NCBI RefSeq assembly: GCF_029909975.1
Contig: NZ_CP094516.1
Span: 5,704,001 to 5,768,000, forward strand
Length of the DNA stretch: 64,000 nucleotides
Direction: 5' to 3'
Source of the DNA: Bradyrhizobium sp. ISRA430
GTDB taxonomy: Bacteria; Pseudomonadota; Alphaproteobacteria; Rhizobiales; Xanthobacteraceae
Of this stretch, positions 36,367 to 45,099 are shown piece after piece. The position numbers and the translations under genes were made by a program. The notes below the pieces were generated by a model, which was not told the origin of the DNA, did not search any database, and saw only the letters and a list, made by a program, of their open reading frames with translations. Within the stretch, counting starts at the first letter, position 1, and the number at the start of each line of letters is the position of its first letter.

Positions 36367-38075
36367 CGCCGTGCCACCGCCAGCCCCATCAGTACGAACG
36401 CCGAGGTCACCTCGGGGCCGCCGACCAGAATCCGCGTCGGCGTCTTCATCTTGTTCCATTCATAGGCGCGGAATGGACCGCGGCGGCCGCCTTCACCGAT
36501 CTGGGCGATGATGACGTTCAGCGCCGGCGCAAAGGCGCGCGGGTCGGCGCCGAGATGGCCGAGCGCGATCAGCGCCAGCGCTGCGTCGAACACGTTCATC
36601 TCGGCAGCCATCAGCTCGCCCTGGACGTAGGAGAGCACGCGGGCGCGGATGAAATCGAAATCGCCGCCGGGATCGATCGCGGCCTGCGCCGCCAGCGGCA
36701 GCGACAGGAAGGCCGCATAGCAGCGGCCGAAATAGGCGCTGTAGAGCTCGGGCAGATAGTAAATGTGCGAGCGCGGATTGGCGAAGGCGCCGCTGGCAGC
36801 CAGCCGCTTCTGAAATCCGAGGATGCGATGCACGGTGGCAAGCCGCGCTGGTGTCTCCAGGATTTTCCAGCGCGCAAGGTTGCGAAAACTCACCTCGAGA
36901 ATATCGAGATTGAGCGTCGGATCGAGATCGTTGCCGTAGGGCCGCTCGCCCGCGAGATTGTCGATCCAGGTCGCGACGCCGCCCTCATAGTCGATATTGT
37001 CGTTGAGCGGGACAGTGACGCGCTGCTCGTTGACGCCCGCGCGCACCTGGTAGCCGGCATAGAAATCCAAAAGCGGCTGGTCGAGGATCGGATCCGAACA
37101 GCCCGCTTGCGTCGCCGCGGAGATCGAGCAGGCCGTGGTGTCGCAGTCCGGCACGTAGATGCCGAAGCCGAGATCCTGCTTGATTTGCGCGAAGAAGCGG
37201 GAAAAGCGCGGATGCGGCGCCGGCGCCAGCGCGGTGATGACGTCGAAGCGCGCGCCGTCGGTGCCGCGCACCTCCTCGCGGCTGATGTTGATGCAGAAAT
37301 CGACCATGTCGGCGATCGCGCGTTGCGCGCTCGCCTTGTCCTCCGGCGAGGCCAGGCCTGTCTCGACATAGCTCAGTAGCGCTTCGATGAAGAACGCGTC
37401 GTAATAGGCCGAGCGGTGGCGGATCTGCACCGGCTCCCACATCGGCTCGGCAATCCCGGTCCAGGGCGGATTGATGACCGCGCGCGCCTGCGAGCGCGCG
37501 ATGAAGACGCGGGCGAGATTGAACAGCAGCGACGAATTCTTGTAGCCGCGGGAATTCAGGCCGGTCACTGCCATGATCAGTTCGCGCCCGCGGAAGTCGG
37601 GATCGCCGATCAAGTTGAAGGCGGCATAGGTCGGCAGGAATCCGTTCTGGCGGAACGAGCGCAACAGATGCTGCGCGCAGTCGCGGATCGCGCCGTCGAT
37701 CTGTGATTGCTGTGGCATGGTGCCGGCGAACGGCACCGGCGGCGGCTTGGGGTGATCGAGCGCGATGCTGTCGAGGAGATCGGCGACGGGCTGGCCGACC
37801 GCCGCCCAATCGGGTTCGGCGTCGTCGCGGGCGCGGACCAGCGCTTCGCGGAGCCGGGTGAGGCGGGCCTGGTCGCATAGCTCGGGCAGCCCGGCACGGC
37901 GGAGCAGGATCCGCAGTGCGGGATTGCCGAGCGCGGTCTTGTAGAATTTTGCCAGATGCGGATCGCCGCTGGCCGGATCCGCCAGCACGGGATCGCAGAC
38001 GTCATAAAGCGAGGGGCCGTCCTTCGGCGCCGTCAGCGCCCGGCAGGCGGCGCCGGCGAAATAATGAAAGCTCAT
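36345..38075 (-). CDS. Large hypothetical protein, 576 residues
   Basis: ATG 38075 follows AGGA six bases upstream. The protein begins SFHYFAGAACRALTAPKDG and has no signal peptide or membrane helix. Notable segments: GFLPTYAAFNLIGDPDFRGR, a cysteine cluster VPDCDTTACSISAATQAGC around residues 320-340, DNIDYEGGVATWIDNLAGE, and a C-terminal helical part. Tryptophans and tyrosines near acidic residues might suggest a helical toroid enzyme fold (terpene-cyclase-like), but I cannot support that. Coding bias is strong. The extreme C terminus is encoded by an intergenic-type repeat. Confidence 0.75.
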   Translation of the reverse strand: MSFHYFAGAACRALTAPKDGPSLYDVCDPVLADPASGDPHLAKFYKTALGNPALRILLRRAGLPELCDQARLTRLREALVRARDDAEPDWAAVGQPVADLLDSIALDHPKPPPVPFAGTMPQQSQIDGAIRDCAQHLLRSFRQNGFLPTYAAFNLIGDPDFRGRELIMAVTGLNSRGYKNSSLLFNLARVFIARSQARAVINPPWTGIAEPMWEPVQIRHRSAYYDAFFIEALLSYVETGLASPEDKASAQRAIADMVDFCINISREEVRGTDGARFDVITALAPAPHPRFSRFFAQIKQDLGFGIYVPDCDTTACSISAATQAGCSDPILDQPLLDFYAGYQVRAGVNEQRVTVPLNDNIDYEGGVATWIDNLAGERPYGNDLDPTLNLDILEVSFRNLARWKILETPARLATVHRILGFQKRLAASGAFANPRSHIYYLPELYSAYFGRCYAAFLSLPLAAQAAIDPGGDFDFIRARVLSYVQGELMAAEMNVFDAALALIALGHLGADPRAFAPALNVIIAQIGEGGRRGPFRAYEWNKMKTPTRILVGGPEVTSAFVLMGLAVARRRMVNGE

Positions 38076-38502
38076 GAAATTCCTGGTCGCGGGGCCTTGC
38101 CGGGGCTTTCGGCGCGCACGGTCCCAGTCGCGCGCCACCCCCCTGCAAGTCTTTGAAAAAGCTACCCGGATTCGCGGGAAAAACAAATGTGACGGAGGTC
38201 ACGTAAAAACTTGGCAAGGCAATCGCATGACCGAGCCCCGGGAGGGGGCCGCAGGGTGAAAAAATCCGCCAAGCCGCCTTTGAGAATTAACTAATATCTT
38301 CAGTAGCTTAGATCAAATTTTGGGCAATCTATTGCCGGGGAGGCGATATCCGGTTAAGGGTTTGTTTGGTGCGGCGCCGCAAATTGCGCGCAATTCGGGG
38401 ACACATCCCCGGCCAATCCCTCAAACCTAAAGACGCCATCGCGCTACTCAACCAGTGTGCGCGCGCTTGGACGGTCTTTGGCACTGACAGGAATGAACCG
38501 AG
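38076..38502. other. 427-base divergent intergenic region
   Basis: Separates the 576-residue hypothetical from the caspase-like gene. 38287-38320 is A/T-rich (AATTAACTAATATCTTCAG) and a likely promoter for the caspase-like gene. No gene is seen. Confidence 0.45.
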
Positions 38503-39354
38503 ATGAATGTAAGGCAGCTCGACATTTCCCGACGGACGATTGCGGTTGTCGCGGCCCTCATCGGCACCGTGTCGCTCGCGATCGGCGCCCACGCTGCCCT
38601 CAACATGCGTTCCCTCGACGCCGCCAAGGCCGCAGTCTCGACCGAGCAGGTCACGGGCTCGCTCGGCCAGACCTCGCGCCTGGCCCTCATCATCGGCAAT
38701 GGTCACTATCCCGACGCCAATGCGCCGCTGACGCAGTCGATCAACGACGCGCGCGCGCTGTCGTCGGCGCTGCGCAAGAACGGCTTTGACGTCGACATGG
38801 TGGAGGACGCCAGCAAGGACGACATGGTCCGCGCGGTCAATCGCCTGAAATCCAGGATCACGCGCGACAGCGTCGTCATGCTGTTCTTCGGCGGCTATGG
38901 CGTGCAGGCCGGCCGCGAGAGCTACATGCTGCCGGTCGATGCCGTGATCTGGAAGGAGAGCGACGTTCGCCGCAATGGTGTCTCCATCGACGGCGTGCTC
39001 GAGATGATGAAGGAGCAGGGCGCCAAGGCCAAGCTCGTCGTCGTCGACGCCTCCCGCCGCAACCCCTATGAGCGCCGCTTCCGCTCCTACTCGCATGGTC
39101 TTGCGCCGATCAGCGCGCCCGACAATGCGCTGATCCTCTCCTCCGCCTCGCCCGGCAAGGTCGCCGACGACGGCAAGGGCGAGCACAGCGTGCTGGTCAG
39201 CGAGCTCCTCAACAATCTCAACACGAAGGCCGGCGCCGAAGCAGTCTTCAACAAGACCCGCGTCGCCATCTCCCGCGCGTCCGAAGGCGACCAGGTTCCG
39301 ACCGTCTCCTCCTCGCTGCTCGAAGATATCCAGCTCAACGAAGCAGGCGGCTAG
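38503..39354 (+). CDS. Caspase-fold (C14) protein lacking both catalytic residues
   Basis: 283 residues: one N-terminal membrane or signal helix (TIAVVAALIGTVSLAIGA), then a caspase p20-like domain starting RLALIIGNGHYPDANAPL. In active metacaspases the histidine sits in a G-H-G turn and the cysteine in D-A-C-R. Here they are Tyr132 (FFGGYGVQAG) and Ser184 (VVVDASRRNPYERRF). The fold markers are otherwise intact. It is therefore very probably a pseudoprotease, anchored in or secreted across the inner membrane, perhaps a scaffold or ligand-binding protein. Confidence 0.85.
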   Translation: MNVRQLDISRRTIAVVAALIGTVSLAIGAHAALNMRSLDAAKAAVSTEQVTGSLGQTSRLALIIGNGHYPDANAPLTQSINDARALSSALRKNGFDVDMVEDASKDDMVRAVNRLKSRITRDSVVMLFFGGYGVQAGRESYMLPVDAVIWKESDVRRNGVSIDGVLEMMKEQGAKAKLVVVDASRRNPYERRFRSYSHGLAPISAPDNALILSSASPGKVADDGKGEHSVLVSELLNNLNTKAGAEAVFNKTRVAISRASEGDQVPTVSSSLLEDIQLNEAGG

Positions 39355-39377
39355 TTTCTCTCTCAGCAGATTGCAGG

Positions 39378-39400
39378 GTGGGCAAAGGCGCCGTGCCCAC
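39378..39400. terminator. Hairpin downstream of the caspase-like gene
   Basis: GTGGGCA (39378-39384) pairs with TGCCCAC (39394-39400) around nine bases, 24 bases after the stop codon. There is no T-run, so it may be a REP-like element and not a classic terminator. Confidence 0.4.
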
Positions 39401-39420
39401 AATCGCTCCTGCATCTAGGC

Positions 39421-39450
39421 CGTCATTGCTTCGCTGCGCTCGCAATGACG
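39421..39450. repeat. Short palindromic repeat
   Basis: CGTCATTGC and GCAATGACG flank an 12-base centre (TTCGCTGCGCTC). The sequence matches the right arm of the larger palindrome at 42510-42570, so both belong to one dispersed family. Confidence 0.65.
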
Positions 39451-39478
39451 AATGTGGCCGCCTATTCCGTTTCTTTTC

Positions 39479-40369
39479 CTACTTCGCTGCTTCCGCGCTC
39501 GCCATCACGGGCCGCACGGGATCGCCTTCGCGCAAGAGCGCGCCGGCGCGGGCGACGACGATGTCGCCTTCGTTGAGGCCATCGCGGACCTCGATATTGC
39601 CGCCCGACATCAATCCGATCTCGACGCGCTTGGTCTCGACGCGGTTGCGCCGGATCACCTGCACCACGGTGCCGGCGGAGGAGTACTGCACGGCGGTCAG
39701 CGGCACCGCGATGTTGCAGCTCTGCCCGGTCTTGATCAGCGCCCGCCCGCTGGCGTTGAGCAGGAGCCGGCGCGGTGACGAGATCCCGATATACACCATG
39801 CCCTGCTGGATGTTCGGCTCGACGGTCGGCCCGATGCGGCGCACCTTGCCGTCGATATCGCCGGCGCCGGCGATGCGCACCGTGGCCGGCTGATTGACCG
39901 CGAGCTTCCTGACATCGCTGGTCGGCACCAGGGCGACGAGATCGTATTCGCTGCGCGCCACGATCGTGAACAGCGCCTCGCCTTTGGCCGAGGCGAGCGC
40001 GCCGATCTGCGCCGTCGATGTCGCGATCACCCCGGCGACCGGCGCGGTGACCTGAATCGTGCCGCCTTCAGGCGGCGCGAGACGCGCCATCACCTGGCCG
40101 GCCGTGATGGTGTCGCCGGCTTCCGCCAACACCTCCGTCACCTTCAACCCGGGACGTTCGGGCCGCACCGAGGTCTCCTCGCGCGCGACGATCGTGCCGG
40201 TGGCCTCGACGATGTCGGAGAAGCACGACTTGGCCACCTTCAGCACCGTGACGGCCGGCCCCTTGGGCGCATCGTCATCGGCGGCAGGCGCCGCCTGCGT
40301 GGACAGCGCCAACAGTCCGGCAAGGGCAACGAGTTGTCTGGAAAAGGAACGCGCAGGCAATGGACGCAT
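39479..40369 (-). CDS. RND/HlyD-type periplasmic adaptor protein
   Basis: 296 residues with a signal peptide (QLVALAGLLALSTQAAPA). The biotinyl-lipoyl-like halves appear as GTIVAREETSVRPERPGLKV and GGTIQVTAPVAGVIATST with only a very short hairpin between them, then a beta-barrel region and a membrane-proximal domain (RVEIGLMSGGNIEVRDGLNEGDIVV). It should link an inner-membrane pump to an outer-membrane channel, but no pump gene is adjacent here. The tiny alpha-hairpin is shorter than in classic AcrA-like adaptors. Confidence 0.82.
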   Translation of the reverse strand: MRPLPARSFSRQLVALAGLLALSTQAAPAADDDAPKGPAVTVLKVAKSCFSDIVEATGTIVAREETSVRPERPGLKVTEVLAEAGDTITAGQVMARLAPPEGGTIQVTAPVAGVIATSTAQIGALASAKGEALFTIVARSEYDLVALVPTSDVRKLAVNQPATVRIAGAGDIDGKVRRIGPTVEPNIQQGMVYIGISSPRRLLLNASGRALIKTGQSCNIAVPLTAVQYSSAGTVVQVIRRNRVETKRVEIGLMSGGNIEVRDGLNEGDIVVARAGALLREGDPVRPVMASAEAAK

Positions 40370-40521
40370 AGATCATTCCGGTTGGGCGTTTGAGGCCCCA
40401 TCGATAGCAGAAGCGCGCACGTCCGGCCATGGGCCGGCCCCCGACAATGCCGCGGCGACACAGGCAGCGCGGTGCCGCCCGTTGGATTAGTCGCCGGAAT
40501 GAAGACGAGGTTCGCTGCTTC

Positions 40522-40542
40522 TTACCCTCCCCTGGAGGGTAA
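40522..40542. terminator. Perfect hairpin after the lactonase gene
   Basis: TTACCCTCC (40522-40530) and GGAGGGTAA (40534-40542) form a 9-bp stem with a three-base loop, 11 bases past the stop of the minus-strand lactonase gene. There is no clear T-run, so termination efficiency is uncertain. Confidence 0.55.
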
Positions 40543-40552
40543 CACCCGTTCC

Positions 40553-41704
40553 TCACGGCAGGCTCAAAAACTCCACCCAGTTCGGCTTCTTGCCGGTGGG
40601 ATAGGACTTCAGCTTGCTCAGCGCGCCGCTGCTCTGGTCGATGGCATAGACCGTCATGCTGTCGGACAGTTCGCCGACGGCGGCGAGATAGTGGCCCGTG
40701 GGATCGATGTTGAAGCCCCGGGGCTGTTTCTCGGTCGGCACGCTGCCGATCGTGGTCAGCTTGCCGCTGGCCGGGTCGACCCTGTAGGCCGCGAGCGTAT
40801 TTGTGGTGCGCTCGGAGGCGTAGAGGAAGCGGCCGTCGGGAGTGATGTGGATGTCGGCGGCCCAAGGTTTTTTATCAGATGCTTTGCCGGTAAAACCTTC
40901 GGGCAGTGCGGTGGTGCGCTGGATCTCGGTCCATGCGCCGCTCTTCGTCTCGTAAGCGAACGCCGCGACGTCGCCGTTCAGCTCGTGGACGAGATAGACG
41001 AACTTGCCGCTCGGATGAAACACGAAGTGCCGCGGTCCCGATTTTTCCGGCACCTTGATCGCCGGCGGATCGCTCGGCGCGAGCACGCCGGTCGTGGCGT
41101 CGAACGCGAAGCTCAGCACCTGGTCGGATCCGAGATTGGTCGCGAACACGAACCGGTTGTCGGGCGAGGGCAGGAAAGCATGCGCGTTCGGCCCGGTCGG
41201 GATCACCTGCTTGGACTCGCCGGCGACGCCGTTCGCAAGCAGCGGATTCAGCGCGACCTTGTTGCCTCCATAGGAGGCGCTGAACAGGAACTTGCCGCTC
41301 CGGTCGATTGCGATGTTGGCCATGCTGTCGGCGAGCGGTCCGTTACCGATGTGGCTGAGTTGGCCGGTCTTCGGATCGATCGCGAAGCTCACCGCCTGGA
41401 AAGGCTGCGAGCGCACGCCGGCGATCAGCACGCGATGGTCGGGCGTGATCGCGAGCGGCGTCGAGGACCCGGGCTTTTCGACGCCTTTGAAGGCGGCCGT
41501 TTGCACCGGCGTCATCTCGCCATTCTCGGCCACTTTGAACACGCTGATGTCATTGCTGTCGGCGTTGCCGACATAGGCGAAGGTTTCTGCCATGCTGGCG
41601 CCGGCTCCGGAAACGAGGATGAGGAAAGCGACGAGGATCGCGATTGCAGCGCGTGGCGGTGCGGATGCGATGCGGCGGGCAGGTCTGAATGTCGGTCTGA
41701 ACAT
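40553..41704 (-). CDS. Secreted beta-propeller lactonase-like protein
   Basis: 383 residues. AGGAGG precedes ATG 41704. A long signal region (AAIAILVAFLILVSGAGASMA) directs export. The mature protein is a seven-bladed propeller of the 6-phosphogluconolactonase (YbhE/Pgl) family: TFAYVGNADSNDISVF, GPNAHAFLPSPDNRFVF, GPRHFVFHPSGKFVYLV, AADIHITPDGRFLYAS and QPRGFNIDPTGHYL. Cytoplasmic Pgl acts in the pentose phosphate pathway; an exported copy probably acts on other lactones or has a binding role. Confidence 0.85.
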   Translation of the reverse strand: MFRPTFRPARRIASAPPRAAIAILVAFLILVSGAGASMAETFAYVGNADSNDISVFKVAENGEMTPVQTAAFKGVEKPGSSTPLAITPDHRVLIAGVRSQPFQAVSFAIDPKTGQLSHIGNGPLADSMANIAIDRSGKFLFSASYGGNKVALNPLLANGVAGESKQVIPTGPNAHAFLPSPDNRFVFATNLGSDQVLSFAFDATTGVLAPSDPPAIKVPEKSGPRHFVFHPSGKFVYLVHELNGDVAAFAYETKSGAWTEIQRTTALPEGFTGKASDKKPWAADIHITPDGRFLYASERTTNTLAAYRVDPASGKLTTIGSVPTEKQPRGFNIDPTGHYLAAVGELSDSMTVYAIDQSSGALSKLKSYPTGKKPNWVEFLSLP

Positions 41705-41853
41705 GGGCTCCTCCTGATCGAGCGTGCCGGATGCGGCGCTATCGTTTTGCGGCGAGGATAGCGGGCGCGACGCGGCCGCACCAAATTCCAATTGGAATTG
41801 ATCGATGCTGAAATCGTATCGGTTGCAGTCGCAGACCGGTGGGCGCGTGATCG

Positions 41854-41991
41854 CTACCGCACCGCCGCTGCAAGACTATGCGAGGGCAAATGCGGGCCTG
41901 CGGTATGTTCGGGGGGCCCGAGCACGGCCCACACGGCGACCGCGACCAGCACCGAGGTCAGGATGGTCCAGGTGACGAGTTGCTTGCGCAT
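41854..41991 (-). CDS. Possible 45-residue membrane protein
   Basis: Starts MRKQLVTWTILTSVLVAVAV, a basic N terminus followed by one hydrophobic helix, then a short polar tail. The ribosome site is weak (GGACGGA about 11 bases upstream). The shape suits a small membrane protein, but support is limited. Confidence 0.35.
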   Translation of the reverse strand: MRKQLVTWTILTSVLVAVAVWAVLGPPEHTAGPHLPSHSLAAAVR

Positions 41992-42307
41992 CAGGTCAAA
42001 ATCCGTCCGCCGAAGATGTGATGTGCGACAGGCGCGCGAACGATCGTGCACTGCAAACGGCGACGCTCCTATGAAATCGTTCACAAACCAAGGTGCCCAG
42101 GCAAATTGCGTACCAATGCCGCGCGACGAGGGTGTCGTGGCAAAGCGCCACAGCGGTCAAACCGGTCGCGCTGCGCCGCCGACCAACGAAAAGTAGCGCC
42201 GCGCTGCGCCTGCACGTCGTCGTGCCGAGCGTCGCGCGGGGAACGGCGGCAGCGCTCTGCCGTTACCCGATCCTGCGGGCCGAGGACATCGAAACGGAGG
42301 CTGGGAG
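41992..42307. other. Intergenic region, no strong gene
   Basis: A 41-codon frame at 42071-42196 (plus strand) lacks a ribosome site and is not called. The stretch otherwise shows no repeat or recognisable element. It probably contains the promoter of the small gene at 42308. Confidence 0.35.
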
Positions 42308-42430
42308 ATGTTTTGGATCTATTGGGACACCGCCTGGTCGCTGATCATCAGCGGCATCATGTTCGCCACCATCGTCAGCCATCCCGACGCCGAATTCGCC
42401 GAAGTGCGTGCGGCGAGACGGCAGATGTGA
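42308..42430 (+). CDS. Small 40-residue membrane protein
   Basis: ATG 42308 is preceded by CGGAGG and GGGAG, a strong ribosome site. The peptide starts FWIYWDTAWSLIISGIMFAT, a single hydrophobic helix, and ends in an acidic then basic tail (HPDAEFAEVRAARRQM). Such one-helix proteins often sit in the inner membrane as regulators or complex accessories. Function is unknown. Confidence 0.55.
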   Translation: MFWIYWDTAWSLIISGIMFATIVSHPDAEFAEVRAARRQM

Positions 42431-42509
42431 ACACCGTGTGCCGAGGCTCAAGAAATTTGGCAGGTATTTCAAGCCTGCGTTGAAAGATCTGCGTCGCCGC
42501 CCAAACTCC

Positions 42510-42570
42510 GTCATTGCGAGCGCAGCGAAGCACTCCACCTCCTGGATTGCTTCGCTGCGCTCGCAATGAC
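42510..42570. repeat. Large palindromic repeat (23-base arms)
   Basis: Arms at 42510-42532 and 42548-42570 are perfect complements (starting GTCATTGCGAGCGCAGCGA) around a 15-base loop. It lies 13 bases beyond the stop of the minus-strand gene and may end its transcript. A half-size relative lies at 39421-39450. Confidence 0.8.
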
Positions 42571-42582
42571 GACGCGGGCGAT

Positions 42583-42942
42583 CTACGTCATGCTGCCCGG
42601 CATGAAGCAGCGGATCAGCGCGCGGCCGTTCACGTAGTAGGGCCAGACGATGGTTCGGCCGACACGGTTCGGCTCGGTGATCACGGTGTCGTCGGGCACC
42701 TGGATCCACTCACCTTGCAGCCGGACCCGGTAATGTCCGTCTTGCGTGTCCCAGTCGACGTCGTCGAGCGCGGTCCCGTCAGCGTCGGCGCAGCACGGGC
42801 CGCCGCCTTTGCTGTGCAGGCTCTCGAACCAGCCCTTGAGGGGAGAATTCGCGTAACGGCCGTCGTCGCGGGCCTCCGCGGTCGCGCCGATCAAGGCTGC
42901 AACCGCAATGAGAGGGATCATCCGAAAGGTCGTGATCGCCAT
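42583..42942 (-). CDS. Secreted hypothetical protein, 119 residues
   Basis: ATG 42942 is preceded by GAGGTG and opens a signal peptide (FRMIPLIAVAALIGATAEA). The mature part has GPCCADADGT, DWDTQDGHYRVRLQGEWIQV, VGRTIVWPYYVNGRALIRC and three cysteines. It looks like a small periplasmic beta-protein of unknown function. It is the last gene before the proposed island edge. Confidence 0.7.
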   Translation of the reverse strand: MAITTFRMIPLIAVAALIGATAEARDDGRYANSPLKGWFESLHSKGGGPCCADADGTALDDVDWDTQDGHYRVRLQGEWIQVPDDTVITEPNRVGRTIVWPYYVNGRALIRCFMPGSMT

Positions 42943-43142
42943 GTCACCTCGCTCGCTATGCGCACACGCACAACTCCGCAGACGAAAGCCGTCTGCGATG
43001 CGCGTGATGCGCTCTGGCTGACGCCCGCCGGCCGATGTTCCGGCCGTCTCAGCGGAGCGATAACCGCAAGGCCCGGCGTTTGATCCTATTTTCGCAAAGC
43101 GATAAGCGGAGCACCGCCCTGACTGCGGCGGAGGAACCGGTC

Positions 43143-43217
43143 TCAGGCAGCCGCCGCCTGCTCCGAAAGCAATTGCTTCAGCTTTGAGGCCGGCACTGCC
43201 GGGCTGAACAGCCAGCA
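43143..43217 (-). pseudogene. Displaced 3' end of a GGDEF-EAL gene (island edge)
   Basis: Read on the minus strand this encodes CWLFSPAVPASKLKQLLS then EQAAAA and a stop. The intact gene ending at 52103 finishes GWLFSPAVPAAKLKQLLS then AQAAAA and a stop, so 21 of 24 residues agree while many codon third positions differ. 43198-43216 is identical to 52158-52176 (19 bases). Similarity ends abruptly at 43217. It is either the displaced end left by site-specific integration or a fossil of another EAL paralogue. Confidence 0.8.
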
Positions 43218-43345
43218 CCGTCGCTCGCGCAATGTTGGCAAATGACTCCGTTGCGGACTTCGAGCCGAAGTACCACGTGCCCCGCCTGGCGTGGGGATCG
43301 CTGGCATGCCAATGTAGTGTCGTGCCGAACCTGCAGGAGTTCAAC

Positions 43346-44140
43346 ATGCGAACGAATATAGTGGGAGCACTTTGCGCCGTCGCGGTAATCGCGAGCGCAA
43401 ACGCTGCTGTAAAGGAACAGCCGGTCACGTATACGGACGGCGAGACCACGATGAAAGGCTTCGTCGTCTACGATGACGCGATCCAAGCGAAACGGCCTGG
43501 GATCGTGATGGTGCATGAATGGTGGGGCATCACCGATCACATTCATAACGAGGCGCGAAAATTCGCGCAGCAGGGTTACGCTGCATTCATTGCGGATATG
43601 TACGGCGACGGCAAGACCGCCGACAACCCAAAGGACGCCGGCGCGCTCTCGGGATCAGTGACGAAGAACCCGAAGGTGATGGAGCAGCGCTTCAACGCCG
43701 CGTGGCAGCAACTCGCCAAGCAGCCCTCAGTCAATCCCCAACGGATCGGCGCCGTTGGTTACTGCTTCGGCGGCGCGGTGGTGCTGAACATGGCGCGCGC
43801 CGGCGCTGATCTCGCCGCCATCGCGGGCTTTCACGCATCACTTGGTCTCAACACCCCCGCACCGGCGCCGGGAGCCGTCAAAGCGAAAATCCTTATTCTG
43901 AACGGCGCGGACGATCCGTTCGCGAAGCGTGAGCAGTATGATGCGCTCAAGAAAGATTTCGACGCAGCGAAGGCCGATTATCGGATCATCGAGTATCCCG
44001 GTGCTGTGCACGCGTTCACGAACCCCGAAGCCACCGAACTCGGCAAGAAGTTCAACTTGCCGCTCAGATACGACGCCAAAGCTGATCAGGAAGCGAAGGC
44101 CGAAGCAGCCAAGTTCTTTGCCGCAAGCCTTCAAAAATAA
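43346..44140 (+). CDS. Dienelactone hydrolase family protein, secreted
   Basis: 264 residues with a short signal peptide (NIVGALCAVAVIASANA). The alpha/beta-hydrolase triad of dienelactone hydrolases is visible: Cys140 in VGYCFGGAVVLN, Asp190 in NGADDPFAK and His222 in GAVHAFTNP. GIVMVHEWWGITDHIHNEA is the oxyanion region. It hydrolyses lactones or esters, probably in the periplasm. CAGGAG lies seven bases before ATG 43346. It is the first gene inside the proposed island. Confidence 0.9.
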   Translation: MRTNIVGALCAVAVIASANAAVKEQPVTYTDGETTMKGFVVYDDAIQAKRPGIVMVHEWWGITDHIHNEARKFAQQGYAAFIADMYGDGKTADNPKDAGALSGSVTKNPKVMEQRFNAAWQQLAKQPSVNPQRIGAVGYCFGGAVVLNMARAGADLAAIAGFHASLGLNTPAPAPGAVKAKILILNGADDPFAKREQYDALKKDFDAAKADYRIIEYPGAVHAFTNPEATELGKKFNLPLRYDAKADQEAKAEAAKFFAASLQK

Positions 44141-44418
44141 GCAAGAAAGGTCCCACATCGTGACTCTTTCTCTCTGTGGCTGGTTTAGCCGCGGGATAAA
44201 CAGGGCTGCAATGTCGCGCTAGCACTTTGTGGCGGACGAGATGGCGGAACGTGAGTCCGCTCTTGACCCAAAAGCTGACCCTGCATTGAGGTCGAGCCAA
44301 TGTCGGCTTGTGACCCCAACTGAGACATTGCTGCTGATCGCGGCCGTCGCCACTCGGTCCTGGCTCTGAGTTGTCAAATATGGTTTGGTAGCCAACCGCA
44401 CATTGCATGGAGCTGGCT

Positions 44419-45099
44419 ATGACAGTTCATCGTGCTTTGTTGATGCTCTTCATCGCAGTTGCGTGTTGGTTCTTGGTGGCGATGCTTGGGGGACAGCTCG
44501 CCGCTCAGCACAGTCCGGAGGGCGTCCGCTGCAAACCTATTGCCGAGCGTACGGGCGAGCTTGGCTGCTGGATCATCATAGACAAACCGCTCGGACAGCT
44601 GGGAAAGTCCGAGATGTTTTGGCACCTCTATTCTTATCCGACGCGTTCAGACGCAGAACGCGCGAAAGGAGCAGGTGGAGAAGTGATCGAGTCCTTCGGC
44701 AAAGTCTGGTTGCTCAGCATCGAAGAAAAGGGCTGGCGAGCTGCCGGCGGTGATCGCATTGCCGAAATCGGCCCACTTCCGATAAATGCGAGGGAGGCGT
44801 ACTCGGCGCAGTACATGGAGGCTATCTTTACGCCCGGTATGACCGCTCCTGCCCATATCCATTCGGGACCGGAGGCCTGGTACACGTTGAGCGGCGAAAC
44901 GTGTTTGGAGACTCCGCTTGGGAAGCAGATCGGGCGCGCAGGGGGCGACTATGTGATCGTACCAGGCGGACCGCCAATGCACCTTACCGCGACGGGCACC
45001 GAGACGCGTCGCGCATTGGTATTGATTCTCCATCAAACGTCCATGCCGCCCACCACCCTTGTGCACGATTGGACGCCGACGGGACTTTGCAAGCAGTAA
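44419..45099 (+). CDS. Cupin-domain protein, membrane-anchored or secreted
   Basis: 226 residues. An N-terminal hydrophobic helix (ALLMLFIAVACWFLVAMLGG) is followed by a soluble part whose C-terminal half is a cupin: APAHIHSGPEAWYTLSGETCLETP supplies His and Glu metal ligands and GPPMHLTATG a later His. It may bind a metal and a small ligand. GGAG six bases before ATG 44419 supports this start over ATG 44407. Confidence 0.72.
   Translation: MTVHRALLMLFIAVACWFLVAMLGGQLAAQHSPEGVRCKPIAERTGELGCWIIIDKPLGQLGKSEMFWHLYSYPTRSDAERAKGAGGEVIESFGKVWLLSIEEKGWRAAGGDRIAEIGPLPINAREAYSAQYMEAIFTPGMTAPAHIHSGPEAWYTLSGETCLETPLGKQIGRAGGDYVIVPGGPPMHLTATGTETRRALVLILHQTSMPPTTLVHDWTPTGLCKQ

Noticed and set aside
42071-42196. 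41-codon plus-strand frame
   Set aside because: No ribosome site before its ATG and no hydrophobic or conserved pattern.
29530-42570. Repeated hairpins considered as a CRISPR array
   Set aside because: Copies are kilobases apart, palindromic and vary in length; there are no regular spacers or cas genes.
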